NCBI GenBank assembly: GCA_031835245.1
Contig: JAVKOQ010000411.1
Coordinates: forward strand, 1 to 41,647
Direction of reading: 5' to 3'
DNA from: Balamuthia mandrillaris
Taxonomy: Eukaryota; Discosea; Longamoebia; Balamuthiidae
DNA: 41,647 nt
Shown here: piece after piece, positions 11,812 through 21,239 of the stretch
Numbering within the stretch: position 1 is the first letter of the stretch
How the letters are laid out: each line of letters begins with the position of its first letter
Notes under the pieces: model-generated
Told to the model about the DNA's origin: nothing
The model's input: the letters and a program-made list of their open reading frames with translations, nothing else
Databases searched by the model: none
Position numbers and translations under genes: made by a program

Positions 11812-12322
11812 CTGATGTGTGCACGTAATTGGTTAGTTTATAAAAAGCAGCAGTAGTACTAGAGAGTAGCAATGGATCGGCGCCACGGAAGCAGCCTGAC
11901 CCCATTTGGGGGGGGGCACATGGTAGTGGTGGTGTGCTGGAAGTGAAAGGGTTGTGCTCCGCCTCCTGTTGGCAACATTGTTTCTTTCTTACCGCGGGGA
12001 GAATGGATAAGTAGGCCGGCGGGTGCGTGGCAAAGTGAGTGAGGAACGGAAAGGAGAAGAAGCAACTAATGCAGAAGAAGCAGCCGAAGAAGAGGAAAAA
12101 GAGGAAAAAGAAAAGAAGAAAGAAAAAAGAAAGAAGCGGAGGGCGCGGGGGGGGGGGTAAAGCGGAGCAATGAATTTTTGTCGACGTGAAAGATCTCTGC
12201 TAGAGATGAGACAAAGAAAAAGACAACAGAAATGGCCTTTTTATGGTAAGATAAAGCCTCTGTTTTGATTTTTGATTGGTGGTTTGAAACTTTCAGTAAC
12301 CGATCAAAGCAATTGAGCCGCT
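11812..12322. other. NMD3 5' region with G-runs
   Basis: This stretch should contain the NMD3 first exon and its upstream sequence on the minus strand. Visible are G runs at 11908-11916, 12149-12158 and 12327-12336, a purine-rich AG/AAG block (12050-12140) and a good donor (GTAAGA) at ~11991 on the minus strand. No continuation of the TnpB-like ORF is recognisable in any frame here. Confidence 0.5.
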
Positions 12323-12368
12323 TTAGGGGGGGGGGAAAGCGGAGGGAATAATAATGCGGGGAAATAAT

Positions 12369-12403
12369 AAGGCGGCGCCAAGATCAAGCCGATCAATGGG
12401 ACA
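12369..12403. promoter_or_regulatory. GGCGCC-centred shared motif, copy C (upstream of NMD3)
   Basis: AAGGCGGCGCCAAGATCA followed by AGCCGATCAATGGGACA on the plus strand. It is the reverse complement of copy A with two or three mismatches, and both copies are followed by GAAAATAAAGC at similar spacing. It lies upstream of NMD3 and just downstream of the TnpB-like exon. Confidence 0.45.
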
Positions 12404-12463
12404 ACGAAAATAAAGCAAAATTAGTAAAAGGAAAACAAAAAACAGACACAAAAAATAACCCAC

Positions 12464-13102
12464 CTCCACGGCCTTGTTGTAGGTCCATCGTACTGTGCCG
12501 AACCACTTGGCCAGCGTCTTCTTTTGTTCTGAGCGCGGATAAAGGCGGATCTTCTCCACTCGCCCCACTACCGGTTTCTCCTCTCCGTTCTTGCCTTTTT
12601 TGGTGAGCTGTACGGCTGGGCGAGACGGAACGAGTCCCTCGATGAGGCCTAACAAGCCTTTCTGGTTTTTCTCCTCTTCTTCCTTCTCCTTCTCCTTCTC
12701 CTTCTCCTCTTCCTCTTCCTCCTCCTCCTCCTCCCTCTCCTTCTTCTCCTCCTCCTCCTCCAACACCTTTTCTCCGTTAGGAATGTGCTTGCAGGCGGTG
12801 AACCATCCTGAACCACAGGCAAAGGGTTCTTCCAAGCACAAGGCTTCTGGGCGTATTAATCTTCTCCCGATTAAGCTGGAAAACTGGTTCCAAAAGGGCT
12901 GGGCGGGTGCAGCCTGCGGCCTTCCACGCTTCTGTGCCCTTGCCTGAGGTGCCGCTGGGGCGTTTTCCGCTCTTCTTTTCCGAGTAGCAGTGGAAGTAGC
13001 AGAAGTAGTGGCGCGACCCCCTTCCTTGTGGACTCGACCGAAGTGGATGGCCAACCCGTGAGAGGTAGCAAACTTTTTTCCGCACTGTGGGCAACTTGCC
13101 AT
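12464..13102 (-). CDS. C2H2 zinc-finger protein ending in a TnpB/Fanzor-like (OrfB N-terminal) segment, probably partial
   Basis: The ATG at 13102 is directly preceded by an in-frame TGA, which fixes the start unless the gene is spliced upstream. The 213 codons begin with one C2H2 finger (CPQCGKKF..SHGLAIHFGRVH, residues 4-25). A basic Ala-rich linker, a WNQFSSLIGRRL segment and a Glu/Lys run from a GAG/AAG repeat (~118-147) follow. The last ~30 residues read KIRLYPRSEQ and WFGTVRWTYNKAVE. That is the characteristic helix-turn-helix opening of IS605 OrfB/TnpB and eukaryotic Fanzor proteins. The frame then meets a GTGGGT donor; without splicing it reads through hydrophobic residues to a stop at 12323. 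No RuvC-like DED core or zinc ribbon is found before NMD3, so the copy looks truncated or exapted. Family assignment rests on ~30 residues. Confidence 0.65.
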
Positions 13103-13907
13103 TCAGGCCAGCTTCCAGCAGCGTTGTGGAAGAGGCGCACAGAGGTTCGTGATGCTGTTCTTTTTTAAACAAAAGAAATCATTAGTGAGTGGTTGGTAAC
13201 AAATTTTTTTTCCATCATCAAAAAATGTAGTGAGCGAGCAGAGAAAAAAGAACGCTACCTTTTCAATCGGAGCAGTGCCCCTGCCTGCGGCTGAACCGCT
13301 TCGGTTTCCACCTCTGCCTCCTTCCGCTGGTTTCCTCCTTGTGTAGTAGAAGCGTAGCAATCAGAAATACGGTGGTGCGTGGAGCTGCGTGGATGTGTGT
13401 GTCTGTGTGTTTACTTTTGAAAAGAAAAGAAGAGAAGAGAAGAAAAGAAAACGAGTAGCAGAAAAATGTCAAGGCGACTGACGAGTACCAAAAGTTTATT
13501 GGCGGCAGCAGCAGCATGAGCATCCATTCCGTACACCCCACCCCACACCCCAACCCACCACTTTGCCTTCAAAGACGTGGGAGAAGGAAGGGTTGTTTTG
13601 GCGGGAAACATGCTCATTGGCCCAAAAGACTAATGTCGTGATTTCTTTTTTCGTTGTCCTTAGATCTTATGATCTTTCCGCCGCCTTAATAATAATGCTG
13701 CGGCGCTTCATTTGGCTCAGAAAATTTTCCTGCAGCTCCCCTGCCCAATTGCTGCTCAGCCCTACCCTATGAAAAAAAAAAGAAAAAATTTTCAAGAAGA
13801 AAAGAAAAACAAAGAACAACAAAGAAAAAAGAACAGAGAGCAGCACAGCAAAACCCAACCAACACCAACCAACCAACGAAAGCAAAACAAGCAACACAGC
13901 TGCCATC
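13103..13907. other. Divergent spacer between the TnpB-like ORF and the INO80 subunit gene
   Basis: About 800 bp without a supportable gene. It holds an AAAAG-rich purine tract (13424-13455), a poly-A-rich leader just before the INO80 gene (13770-13835) and a variant of the shared motif at 13669-13687. Minus-strand ORFs here are low-complexity and show no family match. Confidence 0.5.
13669..13687. promoter_or_regulatory. GGCGCC-type motif variant, copy D (upstream of the INO80 subunit gene)
   Basis: TGATCTTTCCGCCGCCTTA matches 17 of 19 bases of the reverse complement of copy C, with GGC replaced by TCC at the centre. It is about 220 bp upstream of the ATG at 13908. This is the weakest of the four copies. 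Confidence 0.3.
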
Positions 13908-14987
13908 ATGCACTACTACTCCAACCCAGGTTCAGAAGCAGAACCAGAGTTCGTTGAAGGTGAGGGAACGGAGGAAGAAGAGGTCTCCCGTCCCTTCACA
14001 AGCCGACGGGAAAACTTCTCCAGCCTTTCCCCTGCCTTGGTCTACCGTAAGCGGTATCGCGCGCTCAAACGCAAATTCACAAGCCTTGAAGAGGTAGGCA
14101 GCCCCTACCAACCATACCCACCACGTAAACTCTTCTAACTGTCTGAAAGGAAAATGCGGAGCTGGCCGCTGAGCTCTTCAAGGCAAAGAGGCTGCTCTGT
14201 AGACTTCACAAACAAAAGGGCATCCTGTTGGATAAACTACTGGAATATGAGCGACCCGAGGACGCCACCTCTGATACAGAAACAAGCCCTAACAGCGAAG
14301 ACGACCAAGAAGGTTCAGAAGAAGAGTCTACACTACCGCCTTTTCGTCCGATTGCCTCTAGTGCTTCTACTGTTGCTTCGAATGCCTTTGTAAAGCCTAA
14401 AGCACCCCGCAAACCAAAGCGAACAAGGACAGGTATGCATTAGCAATTTTTTTTTCTGGTTGTTGGTTGGCTCTTTCCGGCTCATTTCCTTGTGTAATGT
14501 TTAGAACACTCCAGTCCTACCGCAACATCCTCCTCCCTTGATAGCAGTGAGAGTGTAAGTTTGTGTGTGGCAGTAGTTAAGGATCGGCCTTGCAAAAGCA
14601 AATCGCTTAGTGGATATAAATACTGTTGGGTAAGTTCTGGTCTTATTCCTGTGCTTTGATTATTGTATTTTGATTGTTGTTTTGGTACCACAGCACCATG
14701 CGCCACTTGATCCAAACTCTCCATTTATATGGTGTCAATACTTGGATCCTAGTAAAAAAAATAAGCAATGCAGCATACCTGTTGCAAAAAGTAAAGGCCA
14801 GCCTTTTTGTAAGTATCACAGCAAACCAGAAGATAGTATTTTATCAGAAGACGACACCAATGAATCAGAGACCCTTTCAGAACATGCTACAAAGTTAACA
14901 AAAAAGAAAGAGCAACGCAAAGAAGAAGGTTTCTTACCACCAAAAAAAGACAACTATCAAGATGAAGAAGTTGATATTGAGTTTTGA
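13908..14987 (+). CDS. INO80 complex subunit E-like coiled coil joined to an INO80D/KANSL2-type zf-C3Hc3H domain
   Basis: Four exons (13908-14093, 14150-14432, 14505-14629, 14694-14987) give 295 residues in frame to TGA. Residues ~50-105 (YRKRYRALKRKFTSLEEENA, then LHKQKGILLDKLLEYE) match the INO80E family coiled coil. An acidic Ser/Pro-rich linker follows. Residues ~180-250 then form a zf-C3Hc3H pattern: CVAVVKDRPC, LSGYKYCWHH, PFIWCQYLDP, KQCSIP, GQPFCKYH. That is the zinc-binding domain found in INO80D and KANSL2. The Lys/Glu-rich tail ends VDIEF. Exons 2-4 share consistent phases, so one transcript is the simplest model. In animals these modules belong to separate INO80 subunits. The likely role is nuclear chromatin remodelling. 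An alternative is two adjacent genes wrongly joined, but the third exon contains both linker and the first zinc ligands. Confidence 0.83.
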
Positions 14988-15309
14988 ACTATTTGTTTTA
15001 AAATAAACCGACTCATTCATTCTATTAAAGAAAGAATATTGTCTGGCTCAATCAAATTTAACTTCAAGGTATGTAATAAAGGTTTCTTCTCTTCATTTTG
15101 AATAACTTGAGCTTTGACTGTTCAAATCTTCTGTCCAAGATTTGAACACATGACAAGTAAAATAATTTAATAAATAACTTTATTTAATGTTGAATGACAT
15201 TTTGAAAAAGCAATGGAAATTTTGAGAAGTGTATAGCAAATTGGTAACCAATTAAAGGTATTATGTCTTATGATTTTAGTTGCTTTTTTTTCATTCATAA
15301 TATTCCCCC
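14988..15309. other. AT-rich sequence after the INO80 subunit gene
   Basis: It contains AATAAA (15001-15006) close to the stop, a plausible poly(A) signal for the INO80 subunit gene. The rest is AT-rich without a coding signal. It marks the change from gene-dense sequence to the repeat island. Confidence 0.5.
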
Positions 15310-15611
15310 TTACTGTTCACAATTCAGTGTAACAAACTCACAAAGTGAGAAGATAATGCATTGGTTGGCATTTCAGGCCTGAACAGTTAGAAGACTTTGT
15401 TAGTTGAATCTTACTGTTCACAATTCAGTGTAACAAACTCACAAAGTGAGAAGATAATGCATTGGTTGGCATTTCAGGCCTGAACAGTTAGAAGACTTTG
15501 TTAGTTGAATCTTACTGTTCACAATTCAGTGTAACAAACTCACAAAGTGAGAAGATAATGCATTGGTTGGCATTTCAGGCCTGAACAGTTAGAAGACTTT
15601 GTTAGTTGAAT
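15310..15611. repeat. Three tandem copies of a 101-bp unit
   Basis: The unit starts TACTGTTCACAATTCAGTGT and ends GACTTTGTTAGTTGAATCT. Starts fall at 15311, 15412 and 15513, a period of exactly 101 bp. I see no difference between the copies. Each unit carries short inverted arms (TACTGTTCA and TGAACAGTT). The array is non-coding. The identity implies recent duplication or homogenisation, or an assembly artefact. Confidence 0.95.
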
Positions 15612-16500
15612 AAAGAACTAAAAGATTCAAAGACTAAAAGTGTATTTAAGAGAATAGAGAAAGGACAACAAAAATGAATCTTCCACATTGCTTATGTTTC
15701 CTTTTCCCTTTTTGTTCAGTGTACTTTGATTATGTATGAAGAGTCTTTAGTTCACCCTCTGCCAGCAGGATAAAGTGGATATCTTCAGATAGCTATAGAT
15801 AATTTCCATTAAAAGGTAGTTATTCATAGATATCCAGCATGGATATTTCATCAACAGAGCCCTTGATATAATATATTTGTTGAGGTGGACTTGGTGGCAG
15901 ACAGGGACCATCACAACAATAATTCATCTTTTATACAATACACACACATACACTTCTGTTAGAACCTGAGCATAGAACCAAGACAGGATCAAAGAGAAAA
16001 ACGGGAGCCAAACATATTTACTGAGAAGAAAAGAACAAGTGTGTTTTGTATGTGTTGTTTCTCTGTTCATTCCTTTGTTCTTTGTTGAAGGAAAAGTATT
16101 TATAGTTGAGAAGGCAACCAAGGAAGGAAAGAGGCTCAGGGTTGGGGATGTGACTTCTTGGTTTCGTTGTTCTTAAGTTCTAGGCTTGGGAAAGTTCCAG
16201 GGAAGGCAGGAGAAAGATCTTTGGAATGGCTTGGTGTCGACATAAATGATTGGAAATCCAAGTGAACAGCAAAAGGAGATTCTCCTTTTTGTTTGTATTG
16301 TGTTGAAAGATAGAAGGAAACAATGATTTGGTGAACAGAAAGGAGCTGAACCAAAAAAAAAAAAAATAAAGTGAAAAAGGAAAAAATCTATTATTAAACA
16401 TTAAACAAAACACAACGATTTATAAATGCTGTTTTTCGAGTTTATCTAATTCTGTATAAATTTGAGCTTTGTAAGTAAAAGATAATTTGTGATCTGAGGT
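15612..16500. other. AT-rich non-coding stretch
   Basis: About 900 bp without a recognisable gene. It shows low-complexity T/A-rich sequence, a short CACACA run near 15942-15955 and an A run at 16351-16366. Short minus-strand ORFs (65-77 codons) show no family features. Confidence 0.4.
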
Positions 16501-16505
16501 TAATG

Positions 16506-17974
16506 TTAAAGGACCTCAAATAAAAGATGCTTGATGTATGTTTTGAATTTCCTTTTGTAAAAAATAACGTTGACCTCAATTTGTATACCATGATTCAGTA
16601 GCTTTATGAGGTGTTGTGGAATGAACAAATGCAAGCCAAAGGGGATGAAGGGTGTTATAAGCGAAGTTTGGAAGAAAGCAAAATAGTGGAAAAAGTAAAT
16701 TGAGTACCTCGAATGCATTCTTCTTCTACACAAGATTTGGGTATCAAATGAGGAATATAAGCGGAATATGAAGATAGATTTGGAAATCCTTTTACCAATG
16801 AAATGGGTTTGCTCCAAGGAGCATGAATGTTGGATTTCACTTGTAAAATGGGCCATGTTGGAGGGCAGGTCATTGTAGGAGTGGGATAAATAAATTTGAA
16901 AAATAGAGGTTGAGAATGACCTTCAAGATTACCATGAAAGGTTTCAATATCAAATTTGAGTAATGCTTTACGAAAGGTGGAAAACATTTGATCCACATCT
17001 TCATGAGTATGTCCAGGTGGCAAAAAGCAAAGTTTGATCTTGGAAAACATCTTGAGATGCACCAACCAACATAAAAAGGCTAACAAATACTTGTTTTTGT
17101 TTTCTTTGTAGCAGTTGTCAGCTTAAAGGTAGAGGGTTTGGTTGGGATGGGCTCGAATGGGTTGTTGTAATGTTTGTATGAGAAAGTAAAAAAATGACTG
17201 ATTACTAAATTGGCATCACATGACCACTGATCAAAATGATAACACAGATAACGATGATGATGCCCATGATCTATCAGTCCAAAACAAGAGACACCAATAA
17301 ACTTTTTGATGGTCCAGCCTTTTGGGAGAGTTTGATGATAGAGAAGAGGAATGGCCTCTGTATAATCCATAATGATGGAAATGTATTTGAAAGGAGAGGC
17401 TTTGGCTTTAGCACGATGCTTGTAATACTTCAAACTCTCTCAAAAAACAAAGCTTACCTTGGAAAAATGAACATAAGAGAAATCTTTATGCAACATTTGC
17501 AAAAAGCGTGCATAACTGATGCTTTGATTATGTCCCAGGCTTAATACCATTTCTTGGTACAAGGCTTTTCAATTCAATATCATTGGAATCTGAATGACTT
17601 CAGAGTTTGGCAAGGATTCTCCCATATTGGCAAAGTACACTGTGAGCCAGGCTTTGGTTTGCGAATAGGTGGTGGAGTGCCAAACCAGGCCACAATTGTA
17701 ATGAAGAGGTAAAGTGGCCACTTTCCGTTTTCCACAAGTCCATGCAGGCATAAAACTTCTTTTTGGAAAGGGCCAGCCATAATTGGATTGCTTTGTAACA
17801 AACCTGATGACCAGCCAAAAGCAATCGTTCCTTGGAGGACCTGACAGCTCTGTTCTCTTGATAAGGGCCATAAGAAAGAAGCAAGCAATCCACAAGAAAT
17901 TTGGTTCTGGCTTGTTCTGGACTAAATCCTCGGATGGGCATCAAGACAACACACCACAATGCATAACAATCCAC
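16506..17974 (-). pseudogene. Decayed DUF7869-type (RNase H-fold) transposon protein
   Basis: Three minus-strand ORF blocks read as one disrupted protein. An N-terminal block (17974-17569) has FLVDCLLLSYGPYQEN and AGHQVCYKAIQLWLALSKKK, the helical region preceding the core in these proteins. The middle block (17433-17110) has YISIIMDYTEAIPLL and DQWSCDANLVI. The last block (~17095-16655) has DNCYKENKNKYLLAFLCWL and FLPPGHTHEDVDQMFSTFRK. The D, DN..N and GHTHEDVDQMFS signatures in that order are typical of DUF7869 proteins, which are repetitive and transposon-like in many eukaryotes. The frame breaks between the middle and last blocks near 17095-17085, and again before the middle block, so it looks inactive. 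Termini were not identified. An inverted piece of the same gene sits at 24485-24600. Confidence 0.62.
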
Positions 17975-18480
17975 AAAGACTCATGCCCAACAAAGACACT
18001 CACGTACACACCCCGCAACCCACACACACAAACCAAGCCAAAGGGGATACTCTCAACAACCCCTCCCAAGAGCCTACCAGGATAGCGTTTACATCATGAT
18101 TCCTCCCTAGAGGCCAATACCCACTTGTATTTCCCCATTGCAACACACTGTTAAAGGTCAACCTTACTGATTGTATCTAAATTTGCTGACCAAACCGGTT
18201 CAATGGAAAAGCAATAAAACTATTTTGAACTGAACTGAATCCTTGGATGGAATGCTGGCTATTGTTGACAGCAGTAACTGAGTTTTGAAGTCCAGATATG
18301 TTGCTCTGAAAAAAACCGATGTGCAGTGCTTTTTAGTTTGGATGGTGGTTGGAAGGCCATGGTGCTCTTTTTCTACTGCAATGATGTCCTATCTAAAGAA
18401 ACCTCAGTCAGAGGAATCAATAAAAGCTAAACACTTTACAAGAAAAAAAATGGTGGCAGAATTGATAAATAATCAAAAGG
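17975..18480. other. Non-coding stretch with a non-LTR-type tail
   Basis: A CA-rich block (17950-18060) is followed at ~18150-18240 by sequence ending CAATAAAACTATTTTGAACTGAACTGAA. The AATAAAA plus (TGAAC)n ending resembles the 3' tail of a SINE or LINE copy. No coding region is supported. Confidence 0.35.
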
Positions 18481-18489
18481 GTATAAGAG

Positions 18490-19080
18490 GGTATTGGCTG
18501 TGCTGTATGGTACACGATCTGCCCTTCACAATGAAGGTTGCTAAATTCTTTGTTGCAAGGAAAGGGCGCTTTTGCATCATATAACGCACTCAACACTCTT
18601 GCTTGCTAGAAAAATTTGAAACAATTTGCTTTTCATTGGATAGGAAGGATAGCCAATGCCTTCCATACAATAGAAGTGAGAGTCGAAGAGGGCTGATCTG
18701 CGCTGCACAGCATAGCCAATGCCTGCCATACAAAAGAAAAAATTGCGGAAAAAGGCTGATCTGCGCTGTATGATGCAGCCTATGCCCCTCATACAAAAGA
18801 AAAGAGAGTGGAAAGGGCTGATCTGTGCCGTATGGCACAGCCAATGCCTGCCATACAAAAGAAAAAATTGTGGAAAAAGGCTGATCTGCACCGTATGGTG
18901 CAGCCCATGCCTGTCATATAAAATAAAAGAGAGCGGGAATAGGCTGATCTGAGCCATACAGTGCAGCCCATGCCTGCCATACAAAAGGGCTGATCTGCAT
19001 TGTACAGTGCAGCCGATGCCAGCGATACAAAAGAAAAGAGAGTGGAAAAGGGCTTATCTGTGCTGTACAGTGCAGCCAAT
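18490..19080. repeat. ~63-bp minisatellite with hairpin-forming core, cluster 1
   Basis: Seven tandem units begin GGCTGATCTG at 18691, 18754, 18816, 18879, 18942, 18988 and 19051 (spacing 63, 62, 63, 63, 46 and 63), with an isolated half-unit near 18496. Each core is an 18-bp imperfect palindrome followed by CAGCC, then a GCCATACAAAAGAAAA spacer. Two cores are nearly perfect but differ by paired changes: CTGTGCCGTATGGCACAG and CTGCACCGTATGGTGCAG. ORFs across the array only translate the repeat. Confidence 0.9.
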
Positions 19081-19825
19081 GTGCTAATCTTGAAATTTGA
19101 ATGCAAGCAAAAAAACAAAAGAAAAAGGGATAATGGCATAGCAATGCTGGTCTCTCTTTCAAACAAAATGCAAGCTGAACAGATTTGACAACTGAGAACA
19201 ATACAAACTGTTACAGTCCTTTCACAAGTTGAACTCAAAAGAAGAATCATGAGGTTGGACATAAGAAAGCACATGTCGGACAACAAGAGATTGACAGTGA
19301 AAGGATCGAGGACCTGAGTGGACAATGGACCACCAAGGACACCAAATCTGTCTTGTCGCACAATTTGCAAACTCCTACATCAAACCCTTCTTCCAATCAA
19401 CCATCAGACCTCTTGGAAACAGATGAAGGCTCATCTTCCTCCCTGTCCAACAGGTAAAACAACTGCTCTCCATTTTGGTTTTTCTGGAGAGTGATTAAGG
19501 TTTTTTATTGTAGCGCTCCAACAAGAAATGATTGGATTTTGCACAAGAGCGACTTGGAAGCTGTCTATTTTGTGCACTGGATGGTGTAGACAAGGAAACC
19601 AAAGAGGTGGCAGAACTTTGTAAAACTCGGCTTCAGGAGGGAACTCATTTGGTTCCATTGAAAGCTATCACTATGAAAGGTTTGTGCTTTTATTTTTGTG
19701 TTATAGTCAATGGCTGAATGGCCACTATTCGTCCTGCTTCTTTCTTCCTCATGGGAGAAGGGCCAGTCTAGCTCCATCCTACTTTTGCCCTTTCTCTTCT
19801 CTCATCCAAATTATTATTTGAAGGG
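19081..19825 (+). other. Possible exon remnants of unknown origin
   Basis: On the plus strand, ~19330-19450 reads as a Ser/Thr/Asn-rich stretch ending at a GTAAAA donor-like site. A second open stretch, 19532-19717, contains DFAQERLGSCLFCALDGVDK. They may be parts of a transposon gene, but I recognise no family and cannot join them with confidence. Confidence 0.2.
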
Positions 19826-20160
19826 ATGGTGTTGGCTGTGTCGCACAGCGCAGATCAGCCCTTCAGCTCATTTGCTGTGCTGGATGGCGCAGCTCAGGCC
19901 TTCAAATCCTCCAGTACTATAGAAGGGAAATCATTGGCTGTGCCATATGATGCAGCTCAGCCCTTCAAATCCTATGGTATTTTTGAAGGAAGGGTGTTGG
20001 CTGCGCCGTATAGCGCAGACAGCCCTTCAGATCAACACTTTCCTTTTATAGTTCGGGCTATGATTGTGCCATATGGTGCAGATCACAACTGCTGCCTTAA
20101 TTTCTTGTTTGGCTGACAAGAAAAGGTTATAGGCTGCTCTGTATAGTGCAGCTCATGCCT
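19826..20160. repeat. Hairpin-core repeat, cluster 2 (inverted orientation)
   Basis: At least six further cores lie here in the opposite orientation to cluster 1, as GGCTG...CAGATCAGCC or close variants, at about 19834, 19873, 19936, 19999, 20064 and 20132. One is CTGCGCCGTATAGCGCAG, a third paired state of the stem. Spacers are CCTTCAAATCC-like rather than ATACAAAAG. An isolated core lies at ~20417-20437. Confidence 0.8.
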
Positions 20161-21190
20161 CTGGCCTTTTTCTCTCTGTCTTGTTGACTAGTTAAAGGTG
20201 TTGGAAAACCAACAATTCGCGTCATTATGACTTCCTGTTGACACTCTCCCTGGATACCCCAAATTATCTCACCCCTTTTTATTTTCCCTTTTTCCTTGCG
20301 ACACATTCAAAGCACACCCTTTGGTCCACACCCCTTTTCACCTGAATAAACCCAGAGTCGCTTACGTGCCGTCCCTATCTTGATCTGCAGGGCTATTCCC
20401 CATCAACAAAGGGCATTGGCTGTGTCATACGGCACAGCGGATACCCTCCACAGTTTTTCATGCCTTCTTTTAAGTTTGTACTGTCATTAACTTAGTTTGT
20501 TTTATCAGGTTGGCATCAACCTCTAAAACTGGAGGGGTTGAACAAGCTGCTGGCCACATTCAACTCAGGTGGCATTTTGTCTTTTGATGAACACTCTTCT
20601 TTATTATTGATGGAACTGTCCCCAGCTCTGTGGGTGCATCCAGAAAGCAATCAACAATAACACAGTGGTTGCTAATAATTTTGCATGCTCTGCTATGCCT
20701 GGTTGCTAATAATTTTGCATGCCTAAGAAACAAGGAAAGGAAAAAGGCCAAGTGTAAGTGATTATAACGGATAGTTATCAACAAAACCCTTTCCACATGA
20801 TGGACTGGGAAGAATGAGAGAAATTTAGACAGACAGCAATCTGAGTTCTTTGGAAAAAATAATCTAAAAAAGCCTTACTTTGGCAGTACTCCCAAGGAAT
20901 CAAGCATCAAGGAAGCATGTGTTGGTAAATTATCATAAATGATAACTTTGAACTTGGTAGGAGGGGAATGATAAGCAAGCACATTCTTTCCCCATTTGTT
21001 GAGTTGGTGGGCCAATTTATTGGAGGGTTGAGGAGGAGTTTTGAGTTTAAGTCTGCCACAATGATGGTTTTTTGCTTTTTTGGCCTGGTGTTTGGAAGAG
21101 GTCTTTGGTTGTTTCTTGCTTTTTCTTTTTTTTTCCTTTCAATAGCTATATTATCAATAAGCCCTCTTTTCCAGCAGGAAGTATAAGCCA
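20161..21190. other. Repeat-derived non-coding stretch
   Basis: It includes a ~50-bp segment near 20190-20245 (GTGTTGGAAAACCAACA..., GTCATTATGACTTCCTGTTG) whose parts recur inverted near 25230-25310. It also has a short direct repeat of TGGTTGCTAATAATTTTGCA at about 20666 and 20700. No gene is supported. Confidence 0.4.
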
Positions 21191-21239
21191 GGATAAATCA
21201 GGATAAAAAAGGATAAAAAACCACAAAAAAAATGGACAC

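Noticed and set aside
11900-12340. G-quadruplex cluster
   Set aside because: There are single long G runs, but not four closely spaced runs on one strand. They may also be sequencing-sensitive homopolymers.
12323-12463. Read-through C terminus of the TnpB-like ORF as real protein
   Set aside because: The extension is hydrophobic, includes the conserved non-coding motif C and a G-run, and follows a plausible donor, so it is more likely intron or downstream sequence.
12591-12947. Plus-strand Ser-rich ORF
   Set aside because: It is antisense to the Glu/Lys-rich linker of the zinc-finger/TnpB-like exon.
15310-15611. CRISPR-like array
   Set aside because: The 101-bp units are contiguous and identical with no variable spacers, and the context is a eukaryotic genome.
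18577-19370. Long minus-strand ORFs across 18.6-19.4 kb
   Set aside because: They consist of the 63-bp hairpin repeat read in frame, since the unit length is a multiple of three.
20250-20400. LTR-like segment with AATAAA
   Set aside because: No matching second copy or internal region was found, so no LTR element is claimed.
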